Below are positions 46,515-58,315 of a stretch of 64,000 bases of DNA, piece by piece. Position 1 is the stretch's first letter; each line of letters opens with the position of its first letter. This DNA comes from Paraphysomonas bandaiensis. Its lineage: Eukaryota; Chrysophyceae. Position numbers and translations under genes: made by a program. The notes under the pieces are model-generated. The model had not been told where the DNA came from. It saw only the letters and a program-made list of their open reading frames with translations, and ran no database searches. Where the stretch lies: contig CBFFRP010000281.1 in assembly GCA_965644295.1 (NCBI GenBank), positions 372,001 to 436,000 of the forward strand, written 5' to 3'.

Positions 46515-49221
46515 ATGTCAAAGATTACCACTGATTCAACGAGTATCCCTATAAAGATGTGGATAGCTTCATTATTAGTTTCATTACCATCATTTTTATT
46601 CGGTTATGTAACAGCAGCTCTTAATTCATGTCTCATAACAGTATGATTGATATCCCGTTATCACTATAGGATTGTAATAGTCTGTTAGGGGGATGCCGAT
46701 AGTGCCAGTAAGTGTTTCAATGATAATGATGACGGATCGCCCAGTTGTCCCCCTGGAACTATATATAATGATGTGAAGTTAACTACAGGTTGAATATTAA
46801 AGATATATTTTTTATTAAATTAATAGTTTTGTAGTGGAAGCAGCTGTTGCAACTTCACTCATGGTTGTCGGCGCTTGGATTGGATGTCTGATGGGTAGTG
46901 CACCTTCTGAGGTATGCGGAATATCATACTCGTGTCTATAAATATAACTACAAGCTAGAAATATGGACGTAGAACGACCATACTGTTAAATAATCTTACT
47001 TTTATTGGGGGAGCAATCATGTGTTCCATTGCGAACAAGTATTTGATATACATTGGCAGATTCCTCGCAGGTAAAACTACTCAAATTATTGAAATCTCAT
47101 TTATAAATTTCTGTCAATATTTTGTGAGTTTCCTTAATTTTGCGTATGCTTATAATCCTTAGGGTTTGGTGTTGGTCTGGAGAGTGTAGTTGTTCCAGTC
47201 CTCTTGTCGGAAATCGCGACTGCTGAAACCAGAGGCACAATTACTACCCTCCATCAGGTGCTGAATTGAATACATTGACTGTGTACGAATATTTAGATGT
47301 TTCCATCTTACAATGTTTCTTATTTTGATCTGTTTATCATGATTCCAATGATATGTTATTTGAACTTCCATATTCTTCTCGATATATTTTATACAACCAT
47401 TCTAAACTTCATGGTTCCAGCTGATGATTACATTTGGAATATTTGTGGCGGGTCTTGTTGGGTATGGATTCGTGGAGTATGTGAACCACGGATGGGTGTA
47501 TGTACAGGTTGGTTGTGTATTGCACACTGTATTGTTGTAACATTCTCATTCATGGCGACGTGTAACACAGGCTGGAATTGCTGTGCCTGCATTAATTATG
47601 ATTTTTGGTATGGGTTTTATTCCGGAATCTCCTAAATGGCTTGTCCAGCACAACAGGTACCTGTGTTATTGAGTATGACACCTACCCGTCTTACGCTTTC
47701 TGGTGCCATTATTATAGAGTTGACGACGCCAAAACCTCTTTGCACATATTGCGACAACCGGAGCATGACATTAACGCAGAGGTTCAGATTATGGTTAACG
47801 AGGGGCGAAGTGGAGGTGACCTTGAGGTATTATTCAGTATATTCGACTCATTTGTGCAGTAATATATCATCGTAGGCTACATGGACAGAAGTATTTTCGT
47901 GCCGGACGGCAATGATAATTGGCTGTGGGCTTATGTTCGGATCGGTACAGTACCTGCTGCGTAGAATTGCTATTGTACACACTCATTCCGTTAGAACAGG
48001 CGATGTCAGGCGTTAACACCGTAATATTCTACTCCTCTACAATATTCGGATTTGCTGGATTTGACGAGGCTATTTTAGCGACTGCTGCAGTCGGAGGTGT
48101 GTTGTGTGCTGAAATACACTGCAACTTCGTTACTACATCGTTCGCTAACAACCACTTTCAGCTGTCAATTTTATTGCAACCGGATTCGCAACGTACCTTG
48201 GTAAGTAAAGTTATCGGAGTGTTTTTTTCTCTAATATGATTTTGCTAGTGGATATCATGGGCAGAAAACAGCTTCTGGAATATGGAACGAATTTGATGTA
48301 AGTTCGTATTTTGCCGAAATACTGAATGATTTGTCTGTGTGTGGTGCTATGCAGGACCGGTTCATTGCTCCTGTTGTCTATAATTTTACTCACTGCCAAC
48401 GGTTCAGAGAAAGTTCAGGTCAGATTTAAACCTGTAAAATAGGGTTTTTGTAATAATGGCATGCAGGGTTTTGTGGCAGTATTTGCAGTTTTGGTTTACG
48501 TTGTTGGGTTTGCTATCGGTCTGGGAGCAGGTTAGTTAATTGTGTGGTCATATGCGTCATGTAGTTTTGATGACATGATAGTATCATGGGTGGTAATGTC
48601 GGAGATTATGTCCACGCGGCTTCGAACAAAGGCATTCGGTCTTTTCGTGTCCATTAACTGGGGCGCCAATCTAATCATTGGACTGCTGACACTTTCGGGT
48701 ATACGTTACTATTGATTTATTCAAACTCCTCAATATATTTGTGCGTTTCAGCTATTGACTTACTTGGCGGAACTACTAGTAATATGGATGACGACGAGGT
48801 GTAGTATTTTTTGTTGTGCCTATGCTTTTAGTATAATATTATGTTTAAGACCGCGGATTCTCGCAAGAAAGGAGTAGCCTACCTCTACATTATTTTGGCT
48901 GGTGTGTATTTCTGATGTGCATTTTGCAATTGGTAATATTCAGCTATATAGGTGTCTGCTTTGGTACAACATTGTTCATTGCGGCCTATGTACCAGAAAC
49001 TAAAGGTTAGTAGGCTTGTGATGATTTCATTGAAATTTGTTCATGCTTCTGTATTGTAGGGAAGCACCCCGAGGATTTCATGGAAGATACAGTTGGTATG
49101 TACGGTGCTGCACTACGAAAAGGAGAGGTATAAAAATAATTATAAATGATCGCTGGTTAATTGCTGCGATTTCATGTAGGGTGACTTGGTGAAGCCACTT
49201 ACTTCTGACGTAGATCCCTAG
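46515..49221 (+). CDS. SLC2/GLUT-type sugar transporter (MFS)
   Basis: A plasma-membrane facilitator or proton symporter for a hexose or related sugar. Many small exons (at least 14), each bounded by GT-AG introns of about 40-60 nt. Readings in order: SLLVSLPSFLFGYVTAALNS (TM1), an extracellular loop with paired Cys (KCFNDNDDGSPSCPPGT), AAVATSLMVVGAWIGCLMGS, KYGRRTTILLNN (the GRR loop), YIGRFLAGFGVGLESVVVPV, LLSEIATAETRGTITTLHQ, PESPKWLVQHNR (the PESP motif), EQAMSGVNTVIFYSSTIFGF (TM7), DIMGRKQLLEYG, SWVVMSEIMSTRLRTKAFGL and VPETKGK. It ends GDLVKPLTSDVDP with the TAG at 49219-49221. All SLC2 landmarks are present. Substrate cannot be read from the motifs. TM7 has EQAMSG rather than the usual QQxSG. 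Confidence 0.88.
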
Positions 49222-51002
49222 TTGTGATTTTAGCGGCTGATATTCACCAGAATTGGTGACATACTTGATACTTAAGCATTACTTAGATAATATTCATGTC
49301 TTACTTGATATGCGTCAGTACTGAAATGCATATGTATCATAGTCTACTGCTATAGTATCACTGTTGTACTGAATAGTCGTACGCCTAGTAGTGTACAGTA
49401 AGTAATCTTGCTGATATTGTTAATATGCAAGTCACATTGTAAGAGAGTAAGAATGGATATTGACTTATTTTAGTAACTACTTAACTCTGTATGGGAGGCA
49501 CTGAAATCGAGATATCGATTAAATACTAAGTAGAAGATATAGAAACGGTCATACTGGGATGTTTCGGTTAATCGTCCTGCAGCTAACAGGGCTACGTATC
49601 AATTAATTGTCAATTAATTGACGCAGGTTGTAGTCAATTATAATTGCAATTATTACTTGCTGTCTCCACTAAACTACATTAGCTGTCAATATAGCTACCT
49701 CAACTGTCATTTCATTCCAGAGGTGACGGTTCATGCGTAAAAACACATTGTATGATATGAGACACACATTATTGTGGCCCAAACCCTGAAAGAACTGGAT
49801 TTCACTGCCCTTAACCAACTATACATAATCAGATATGAGTTGTTCAAAGTACTGGTTATGAAGATAGGTCGCTCGCATTAACATCATTATGATCATCCAC
49901 ATCAGTCGAAGAATAGGATACAATTTGGAGTGTTTGATGATCAGCTTTGGATAGATGACTCATGATTGTGGTTTCTTTAGAATAGTGTACTATAATGAAT
50001 TCAACATCATAATTATAATAGAAGTGAGCTTCTGTTGAACCTAATATTGAAGTTGGTAGGTCTATATTGGCCCGGTGCTGATATGAACGCTCTGTTGAGC
50101 CCAAAAGAAATCAGGTAAAAAAAAGCTTTGTTGAGACAAAATGGCGATAATATAGCTATTTGTATCGTGTGTGCTGTAAGAGAAAGTAAGTTTCCTATTC
50201 AATGGAATAAACATTTATTTCTAGTCGTGATGCTCAATGAAAGATACAATTGTATATTTAGAACCTAATTATATAGACTTCACATAAGATATTGAGTATT
50301 GACCATTTTCAGACAATGAGATCGTTTTAAGAGAAGTTTAAGTTTGTCGAACTAGATAGCTTACGTTATTATAATTGTATACACAATTGTGTGTGTTGTC
50401 ATGTAAAACATGTCAACCACATGATAATTTATTTCGTTCATGTCAACCACTGCTCAACTTCCGTGTCTTGTATCGTCATGATATCATACTTCAGCTTCAC
50501 GGTTATAACTATATAGCACCTTTGACTATTGACTACGTATTACTGTTTTTCACATTGTATTTAACGTATTCTACAGTACCATCTAAGAGAACCATACGTA
50601 TTCCGACATAAGAAATAAAGCCTAATATTATAACAGCAAGACATGGTTATAAATTAGGAATTAAAACTAATCACACGTATCTAATATAGTCTGATAATAA
50701 ATTGGTTTTCATTGTATCTAGTTGTAGTCAGGAGTATTTATGAATTAGTGAATCTATACATTTACAACCTCATCAGCATATACCATGACATTGTATTAAT
50801 ATTAATAATGGGTGTTTGGACGCTCGGGATTTTAAGATATTCAAGTCCACTCTAATGACTGCAATCGCAGAAAATATTGCTATAAGCTTTTCGTAATAAG
50901 TACATTCTTAATTTATGCAGTAAAAAAGGTGTTGTGAAACTAATACTGTATTACGTTGGCATTACTTCAGAAATTCACCGCATATCACGTAGTCGAATAA
51001 AT
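49222..51002. other. Convergent intergenic region
   Basis: AT-rich, with a CAATTAATTG palindromic block at 49595-49660. A minus-strand ORF (49856-50104) starting MGSTERSYQHRANIDLP has a more balanced composition than its surroundings and two copies of a GSTE motif, but no recognised domain. No other gene is supported. Confidence 0.4.
49595..49660. repeat. CAATTAATTG palindromic repeat
   Basis: TCAATTAATTGTCAATTAATTG and further AATTG/CAATT units, resembling 39060-39172. Confidence 0.4.
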
Positions 51003-51533
51003 CTAAGAGACCTCTGTGTCATGAACTATGCTTTCAATTCGCAACACACATATGGTTCTTCGATATCCACGAAGTTTTTGTGTGTTCTTTCTCCTGCGCT
51101 TCTTGAATATCATTACCTTGGCATCTTTCAGCTGTTCCTCCATTACAGCTCGGACCTTAGCACCAGTGATATATGGCCGCCCGATATACGTTGATGCAGC
51201 TGATCCAACAAGAAGGACTTTGTCAAGCTCAATTGGTTGTCCAATGTCAAAATCCTCTATCTTATTCACAATAATATTATCACCGGGTGTTACTTTATAT
51301 TGTGTACCCGAATATTCGACTACTGCAAACTTAGAGGTATCCCACTCTGATGAAACAGATGGAGAGATACCTTCCTCTGATTCTTTTTTGTTAAGCTGAT
51401 ATGGGTGCTCCACATATGACATTACAGGTTTGTTACCTGTGGAGGCAAGAGTATTGCAATACCGTGTAATGTGTCCCATGAATTGTGTAGGCGACAGCAA
51501 GCGGCCACGAGATAATGCTGCGCGAAAGGCCAT
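51003..51533 (-). CDS. MRPL21: Mitochondrial (or plastid) ribosomal protein bL21
   Basis: A large-subunit ribosomal protein of an organelle. A single exon encodes 176 residues. A basic N-terminus without acidic residues (MAFRAALSRGRLLSPTQ) is a plausible mitochondrial targeting peptide. The bL21 core reads FAVVEYSGTQYKVTPGD, DFDIGQPIELDKVLLVG, GRPYITGAKVRAVM and MIFKKRRRKNTQKLRGYR, ending in a short RIESI extension. The basic KKRRRKNTQKLRGYR tail is the family's 23S-contact signature. The targeting compartment is inferred. Confidence 0.93.
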   Translation of the reverse strand: MAFRAALSRGRLLSPTQFMGHITRYCNTLASTGNKPVMSYVEHPYQLNKKESEEGISPSVSSEWDTSKFAVVEYSGTQYKVTPGDNIIVNKIEDFDIGQPIELDKVLLVGSAASTYIGRPYITGAKVRAVMEEQLKDAKVMIFKKRRRKNTQKLRGYRRTICVLRIESIVHDTEVS

Positions 51534-51679
51534 AACTCACGTTTACACAAAATTAAAGTGTGTGTACTTCTATTACTGTAAACGTAATTACAGTAATTTA
51601 ATATTATTACATGAACTCAAACACAATTAAAACACTGCACACACACATCTCTTGAGTGGTCGAGCCACACACACACACA

Positions 51680-52018
51680 CACATACATACATTCCATACA
51701 TACATACATACATACATACATACATACATACATACATACATACATACATACATACATACATACATACATACATACATACATACATACATACATACATACA
51801 TACATACATACATACATACATACATACATACATACATACATACATACATACATACATACATACATACATACATACATACATACATACATACATACATACA
51901 TACATACATACATACATACATACATACATACATACATACATACATACATACATACATACATACATACATACATACATACATACATACATACATACATACA
52001 TACATACATACATACATA
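51680..52018. repeat. Long (ACAT)n microsatellite
   Basis: About 330 bp of near-perfect ACAT/ATGT tetranucleotide, preceded by an (AC)n tract. All frames on both strands are open (TYIH or MYVC repeats), which produces spurious ORFs. Confidence 0.98.
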
Positions 52019-52465
52019 CCTACATACATACATACAACAGTATATACGGCAGAGCCGTTTTCTGACTGATAACATGATTTCTCCCAATACTTGTGGCTCT
52101 CATAATTACAACTCAGTATACCTTGCTGTATACCGTGGAATACATGTACTTTACCCTACAGTACAATGAATAATGATAAGATTTTGGTTGCTTCGTAGTA
52201 CAGTAGTTCGTAGTGGTATCGTCGCAGTCGTAATGGTGATATTCACCACTTCAAACTTCAAATAACGAGAGCAAATCAGAGGCATTTGTTTGACGATACT
52301 GTAATATTATTTGTCAGATGAAATTGAAGTGGATAATTTTTTATCCTTATATCAAACAAACAATTGCAAACTTGCTGCTATCACATTTAGTTCACACCAC
52401 TCGGACAGCCAGAAGCAAGACAATATCTACAAGCACTACATTAAACCATATATATCACTCATTCG
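52019..52465. other. Spacer upstream of EF-hand gene
   Basis: Mixed AT-rich sequence with no recognised features. The short ORFs at 52311-52542 overlap the 5' region of the next gene out of frame. Confidence 0.4.
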
Positions 52466-53476
52466 ATGGGATCTTGTCAAAGCTCTTCAGTGGACTCGAT
52501 CAGTTCTGTCCTTCTAAAAGAAATTGGACTGTCATACTCTGAGCTCAATCTATTGTTTGATGTGTTCTCCGGCTTATCTCCTCCGCACTGTGATAGTGTC
52601 GACCTTCATAATATATTTACACAATTGGGATTACAGGCCGGAAGGTTGGAGCATAAAATATTCAGTCCCCGAAGATTCTGTCAGGTGGCCGGTGCGAAGA
52701 GTGTGAATTTCTCTCAGTTTGTGTGTCTGGTTTGGTGTTTTTTATCACTGGAGGCCTGTGAACTGGCACCCTACATATTCATTGTATATGACGACGATAA
52801 TATCAATACCTTAACGTCTACAAATATACGGAAGCTACTGGTAGATATCCATGGAGACAATTTAAAAGACGATGCAAATATACATGCTACATCTGAACTA
52901 TTGTTGAGTAACGACAACATAATTACTGCTAGCATGTTTGCTCAATGGTGCCAGGGCCACCCTTCACTATGCTCTCCCGTTAAAACTTTACAGACTACTC
53001 TTCGCCGTCGGATCTGTGGTGAGGCCTTTTGGAGTACGATCTGCGATCGTCGCAGCAAAAGGAATGGTCAGACGGAGGCATCCTATGTACGGGTGCTCAG
53101 CTCAAAATATAAAGATATAATATTTAGACAAGAACTATCCTCCAGATTGGCTGCAATAAAGAAAGAGCTAACAGATATGAAGACTACAAACTACTCCGCT
53201 GGAGGGGTATTTAGAACCCTGAGCAGTAGTGTATGTAGCTTTATTGATCGTAACGAAAGCATCTCTACTGAACGAATGCATGCTCCTAGCCCGAAGCAAT
53301 ATGATAATCCACTGGTTAATGCTCTTAGAGAATACGAGATGGATAACTACCACCCATTTCGAATAAAATGCAAACCCCTGAGTACATCTTATACGCCTTC
53401 TCAAGGCAGCAGCTCAGTAAGTCCAGCGTCGTACACCACAGCCTCTACTCCAACAAGAGTCACTGAGTTTGCGTAG
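52466..53476 (+). CDS. N-myristoylated EF-hand-like protein
   Basis: A single exon of 336 residues. The start MGSCQSSSVDS is a strong N-myristoylation context with a nearby Cys for palmitoylation, so it is probably membrane-anchored. Residues about 20-180 have the helix spacing of two degenerate EF-hand pairs (YSELNLLFDVFSGL, FSQFVCLVWCFLSLEACELA, FIVYDDDNINTLTSTNIRKL), resembling calcineurin-B or NCS-type proteins. The loops lack full calcium ligands, except possibly DDDNINTLTSTN. A conserved-looking segment after them (KTLQTTLRRRICGEAFW) and a Ser/Pro-rich tail follow. It may relay a signal without calcium. I do not recognise an orthologue. Confidence 0.7.
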   Translation: MGSCQSSSVDSISSVLLKEIGLSYSELNLLFDVFSGLSPPHCDSVDLHNIFTQLGLQAGRLEHKIFSPRRFCQVAGAKSVNFSQFVCLVWCFLSLEACELAPYIFIVYDDDNINTLTSTNIRKLLVDIHGDNLKDDANIHATSELLLSNDNIITASMFAQWCQGHPSLCSPVKTLQTTLRRRICGEAFWSTICDRRSKRNGQTEASYVRVLSSKYKDIIFRQELSSRLAAIKKELTDMKTTNYSAGGVFRTLSSSVCSFIDRNESISTERMHAPSPKQYDNPLVNALREYEMDNYHPFRIKCKPLSTSYTPSQGSSSVSPASYTTASTPTRVTEFA

Positions 53477-55083
53477 AAATGGTCTCAGATATCCCTTTTG
53501 CGCTGCAGATGATTCCCAATATTTTTTTGCTTTATATTCCATTGATTTGCACTGTGAGCAATATTTATGTTCTTTTGTACGATTTATTTTGAAAGCCCAT
53601 TATTTTATTATTACCATCGACTTAACCTAGCTTCTTATTTATTCTTCAGCAAGTAACTAAACTCCTAATCAGAGTGTCGATACAGAATTCTAAGCTATGT
53701 ACTTTCTGATTTATTGATTACTTATTGGTCTAGTTTTTTGAGCGCCTACATTGCCGTTAACTTAGACATACAGACATGCGTAGTGCACATTGCACTTATC
53801 TACTGACTGCTTGGATCCCTTCTAAATACTTTTAATCTATAATTGTTACATTTAACTACGGCTTAGAAGGAGGCTATATCGTCTTGCACTCGAAATTTTT
53901 ATATCTGGTGTTTGTTAGCCTGTTGTGCTCTTCTGCTGTGGTTCGTATATATGTGTATAATAATATATATAATATGGCATACAACATATTATATTATACA
54001 GTGTTGCATATATACAGCAGTCCATATATATATATGTCTATAATATATGAAGCAGCAGTCCATATGTTGCAGATGTACAGCAGCACTACTAGTTACACAG
54101 AGGCCTTTATATCCATATTGCAGCAGGTTACAGCCACGCAGTCCGAGATGCATTCGTTCTTGATAATATATATGTTATCAGAGTTGTTATAATCTTATAA
54201 CACTAATCAAGCGTATAATATTATTATATATATACTATACTCTACTTTACACCAGTATCATGTATTTAAGCAATCATATGCCTCTGTCTGCTATTCAAGT
54301 TTTCAGCGTTGTGTCTTCTTCCAACCTGACATTATAATAAATGAACATTATTGTCAAGCTCCATTATGCCTGAAAGGATTTGCGGCAGTCCTTGCAATAA
54401 TTCCAGTGCCTGGAGATATGTATATGCTTGGATTGGTGCTGGTATACAAGAGGGTTTCGATGGCAGCGTCGGTTCTCTGATGCCCCTGATGAGATATTTG
54501 TCCATCCTAAGATACGATGCTGAAATATATGATGCACATTGCATATATTGCATACATACAATATTTGCTAGAGTATGCTCCCACGTTCGACTAGGTGAAT
54601 ACCCTATTCCACCTAGTCATTGTAAAGTTAAAAATCTAATTATTTAATGACTAGGTTTTTCAACCTTTTGACTAGGTTTTTATACCAATTTTGGTGTGAC
54701 TAGGAAATTCCACCAAATTGACTAGGTCGAAAAATAGATCCCTAATATTATATCTTATAGACGCTACACTTACATAATATTTTTTGGGTAGTAATAGACG
54801 GCTTAGACTGCTCGTGGTGGGTTATATTTTATGATGATACACATGATATATATATATTATGATGAGGAGTGTCTTTGGATTAGAACTAAAAACTGTTTTA
54901 CTACTTTATTCTTAATAATAATGAATACAAATAATATACATAACGTAAAATGTTACACAGCTTTAAATTTCGTGCCTTTCAGCAACGAAACAGAAAGATA
55001 TACAGCATTATAAAAACATATTACAGATGATGATACTTAGACAACTATATAAATCGATGCCACGAAATACACAATACACTAAC
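53477..55083. other. Convergent intergenic region
   Basis: AT-rich with TATATATA runs (53950-54240). ORFs on both strands at 54332-54647 overlap each other, and none has a recognisable domain. It contains copy C of the GACTAGG-heptamer repeat. Confidence 0.45.
54589..54726. repeat. GACTAGG/CCTAGTC heptamer repeat, copy C
   Basis: GACTAGG occurs at 54589, 54649, 54670, 54698 and 54720, and its inverse CCTAGTC at 54612. Its reverse complement matches copy B through the segment GGTGGAATTTCCTAGTCACAC. Confidence 0.7.
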
Positions 55084-56678
55084 CTAATAATATTGCTCCT
55101 CGCCGCCTACATCGAGTTGCACAAATCCGATGTCTTCAGAATCCTCATTCCTTCTATTACTAGGGCCTAAAGGAGGTTTTCCATGGTGAGGTGCCCTCTG
55201 TTGATTAAAGGAAAATGTATTAGAGTTAGTGGCGCGATAGGGTGACCCCGCTTGTGGGCTCCAGGAAGACGAGAGACGTGCGGTCATCATAGCATCCGAT
55301 AGAGTGGACGGTGATTCTGGGGACGGTAAAGTGCCTATGGTATACATTGGTGACTTGTTAGCTAATGTACACGTCGAGGCAGAGTGTCTAGAGTGTAATA
55401 CTTTCATTTCCTTGAGAGCTTTTTCATTTTCCGTTATGTGTCCACCAGAAGGAATAACTTGTCCTATACTAGGATTGCGGGCATATTTCCTCGAACGCTG
55501 TTTACGTCTAACTCGAAGTCGCTCCTCTAGTAAAAGTCCAAGTTCATCACTTACTCCTAATATATTAGTACTGAGAAGGTTTTCGTTTTCCACATTGTCT
55601 TGGGGAACTTCAGGTACCGTATCAGGAACGCCTTCTGTTTTCTCGTTTGACACACTTCTAGTCCGGACTTTATTTGGACTGGGCTCTTCAAGCAACTCTG
55701 CGTATGTAAGAAACCCATCACCATTTGAATCTAAAGCGTTATATCGCTCAATGATAGCCTGTATTAGTCCTGGATCGGCTACATTGAGTCTCAGCATACA
55801 GAGAATAATGAACTCTGTCCGATCTACCACTCCATCCCTATTCTCCAATCCAAGGCGCTGCATTGTCAGCACGTCATCCGGAGTGACACGGGAGCATATG
55901 GATTTAAACGTATTAGAATGAGGAGAAGTCACCAGCATGGCAGCAGTGAAGCAAAGGGCATTAGCCAGTAGTGGAATTCCCACCATCGCATAACAAGCAA
56001 CTGTGAAAAAGGCAATATTAAAAATTTTTAGACAAAAGCTAATGCATACCACAAAAAAATCTAAAATCAGATGAGTCAGGAGAAATGTTTGAAAACCCTC
56101 CAGTTAGAAGACAAGAAAATGAAAAGAAACACGCCTCGAGAGCACTGAAAGGAGTTAGCAAGTATGCTACAAACGTGCCACCAGCAATCCATATCATCAC
56201 TAGCGCCATCTGGCGCAACCACGTACGATGTGTTTTAAACCACAAAATAATGCAATCCCACCACAGTCCTCGAGAGGAAGCCTCCATAAAGTCCTCGAAT
56301 TCGATCACCCGTACATACCACTGGCTTTCCTTTGCAAGAATGTCTTCCACAAACTTGCCGAGAATATACATGACAACCGAGGCACCCACAAATCCGTGAA
56401 CAATTGAAAACACGATAACTCCATCGGATGGATTCTCCATGAACTCCCAACCCACACTGTATCCCACATTCACTGCGTAATAAAACCCCTTGAAGTATCC
56501 CAAGTCGCCGTATATACTGTAGAATAAGGTACCAAAACCCATCCACATACACCTTACATACATAATGTTATTAGCTCCATATCAATTCATACAGTAATAA
56601 GTACCATGAGAAAAAAGCATTCAATTTCCAGTGAAACTTTAAATTAGGGAAAAAAATCTTTAAAATTGATAATAACAT
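55084..56678 (-). CDS. Two-pore-domain channel with EF-hand (TPK-like) and unusual filters
   Basis: Three exons (56678-56593, 56552-56050, 56000-55084) sum to 1,506 nt, for 501 residues. Order: TM1 (FFSWYLLLCMWMGFGTLFY), pore 1 (GFYYAVNVGYSVGWEF, filter 61-65), TM2 (FSIVHGFVGASVVMYILGKF), a linker, TM3 (QMALVMIWIAGGTFVAYLL), pore 2 (FFSFSCLLTGGFSN, filter 179-183) and TM4 (ACYAMVGIPLLANALCF). A degenerate EF-hand (LENRDGVVDRTEF) and a canonical one (DSNGDGFLTYAE) follow, then a Ser/Pro/Arg-rich tail. This is the layout of plant-type TPK potassium channels with calcium-sensing hands. However, the filters read SVGWE and TGGFS where TxGYG/GFG is expected, so potassium selectivity is doubtful. 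The short first exon carrying TM1 is inferred from splice sites and frame. Confidence 0.82.
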
Positions 56679-57189
56679 CAACGAAACACACTAACTAATG
56701 AGCCCTATAAGGTAAACTAACATAAGTGATAATCTAAGTAGAGATATATTGATATATTCATAGTACTGGCACTGTCACCATCTCTCACACTCTCTATATG
56801 TATGTATCAGTCCACTCATGTTTTGAAATCGGCCAGTGTGCTCCATATGCATAGACGGTATATAGCTACGCGATATTGTCGTATAAAAGGTATACGATAC
56901 AGTATACTGGTAATACCATTGTATTATTTGTAACCCGTTACGGGTAGGATGTAATCCGTATAAATTGTTAAGGTGTAGACAATGTACCTTCTATACCATA
57001 CCACCCGGCTGCAGTGTGAGACCATATATACACACTACATACACAAGCAATTGCAGAATCCGACAACATAATCCACCCACACAGCAGTTCATACGGGGAC
57101 TCATTGACACTGTTGTGGTCTTATTTAACTTGATATTCTTCGTATAAACTTATTGGTTACTTATCTGCGTATATTATATAGTCATATTA
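56679..57189. other. Divergent promoter spacer
   Basis: Between the two-pore channel and ankyrin genes. It contains TATATA and GTATAC palindromes and an imperfect palindrome GTAACCCGTTACGGGTA near 56930. No gene was seen. Confidence 0.5.
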
Positions 57190-58077
57190 ATGTCCAGTGA
57201 ACTGCACGATGCTGTCAGAGATAAGGACATTGAGTCCGCCAAGCAGTGCATAGCGAATGGGGCAAATCTAGATGCTGTGGATAGTATGTCTCGTACTGCT
57301 CTTCATCTTGCTTGTTGGAAAGGAGATCCTGATATGGTGAAGCTCCTGCTTCGTTCCAAAGCTTCTCCGACTGTTAGAGCGCGTGACAATTTCACTCCTT
57401 TACATTTTGCTGTACAGTCAGGTAGTATTGAGTGCTGCAAAATTCTGTTAGAACACGAAAAGAAACTCCTCACAATGCGTATTAGCAAGGGAAATAAAAG
57501 TGCCCTTCATCTGGCAGCTGCGAAGAATAATCTCGAGCTTGTTCGCTTCCTTTTAGACGAAGGTGCTGACCCTTCGTCTCTAACGAATAAACGTCAGACA
57601 GCACTTGACTTTGCAAGAGATGAAGCAGTCTTTGCGCTCATTAAACAAAGAATTGAATCTAAAATCACCGGTGATTCTTTGATGTTACAGAAGAAAGCTT
57701 CCTCGAAACCTAGTTCCCAAGAAGATTCCATTTGTGGACAGAAACGACGCGCTGATAACTCAATCAACATGAAGTCTACGCCATCCACAAGCGATCGTGA
57801 ACAAATTACAGATGTTGCGTCTCCGAAGTTATCTGTCCCTCAGTCCTCAGAAGGTAGTGACAGTACTCTGCCGTTGGATTTGCATGAGGGAGAAATTGGC
57901 CCATTTCTTCCCACTAAAGGTAACATACCACTACCTACAGATAAAAATGATGCTACTGAGGAAGTTGCTAGTAACAATACCAATATAGTTAAAATTGACT
58001 TATCTAAGCGTCCAAAGAAAAAACAGAAGATAGGCATTCAACTTGCACACTTACACAATGATGACGATATTGAATAG
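57190..58077 (+). CDS. Ankyrin-repeat protein with basic C-terminus
   Basis: A single exon of 295 residues. Four ankyrin repeats (about residues 1-145): ELHDAVRDKDIESAKQCIA, SRTALHLACWKGDPDMVKLL, NFTPLHFAVQSGSIECCKIL and NKSALHLAAAKNNLELVRFL, plus a capping RQTALDFARDEAV. The second half is Ser/Asp/Thr-rich and disordered, with basic patches (GQKRRAD, SKRPKKKQKIG) that look like nuclear localisation signals. The protein ends QLAHLHNDDDIE, a short acidic tail that may be a binding peptide. It is probably a protein-protein adaptor. A gankyrin-like role is possible but not shown. Confidence 0.85.
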   Translation: MSSELHDAVRDKDIESAKQCIANGANLDAVDSMSRTALHLACWKGDPDMVKLLLRSKASPTVRARDNFTPLHFAVQSGSIECCKILLEHEKKLLTMRISKGNKSALHLAAAKNNLELVRFLLDEGADPSSLTNKRQTALDFARDEAVFALIKQRIESKITGDSLMLQKKASSKPSSQEDSICGQKRRADNSINMKSTPSTSDREQITDVASPKLSVPQSSEGSDSTLPLDLHEGEIGPFLPTKGNIPLPTDKNDATEEVASNNTNIVKIDLSKRPKKKQKIGIQLAHLHNDDDIE

Positions 58078-58315
58078 CTAGGCTTTTGACAGTTCGCTTA
58101 ATTGGCTTCATAATTTGTACTATCTGTGCTTCGTAAATATTAAAATCTGTAAAATAAATCTGCCTCCCCATTCACTTGTTCACGTGCTATGGCGATCAAG
58201 GTAATATTCTAAATTCTAAACATAGAAATTATATTGACCTCATTGAAAAATATCAAATTTAATTACTACTTTTACATTATGTACAATATGCACATTTCTT
58301 GACATACTCAATCAA

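Noticed and set aside
51607-52087. Long ORFs of TYIH or MYVC repeats on both strands (also 62874-63357)
   Set aside because: They arise from (ACAT)n microsatellites, which have no stop codon in any frame.
53884-54192. ORF with a hydrophobic start (MHSKFLYLVFVSLLC) as a secreted protein
   Set aside because: The rest is TATATA-driven Tyr/Ile sequence with no conservation or splice support.
55304-55921. Plus-strand 205-codon ORF
   Set aside because: Antisense to the EF-hand and tail exon of the two-pore channel, whose frame has clear domains.
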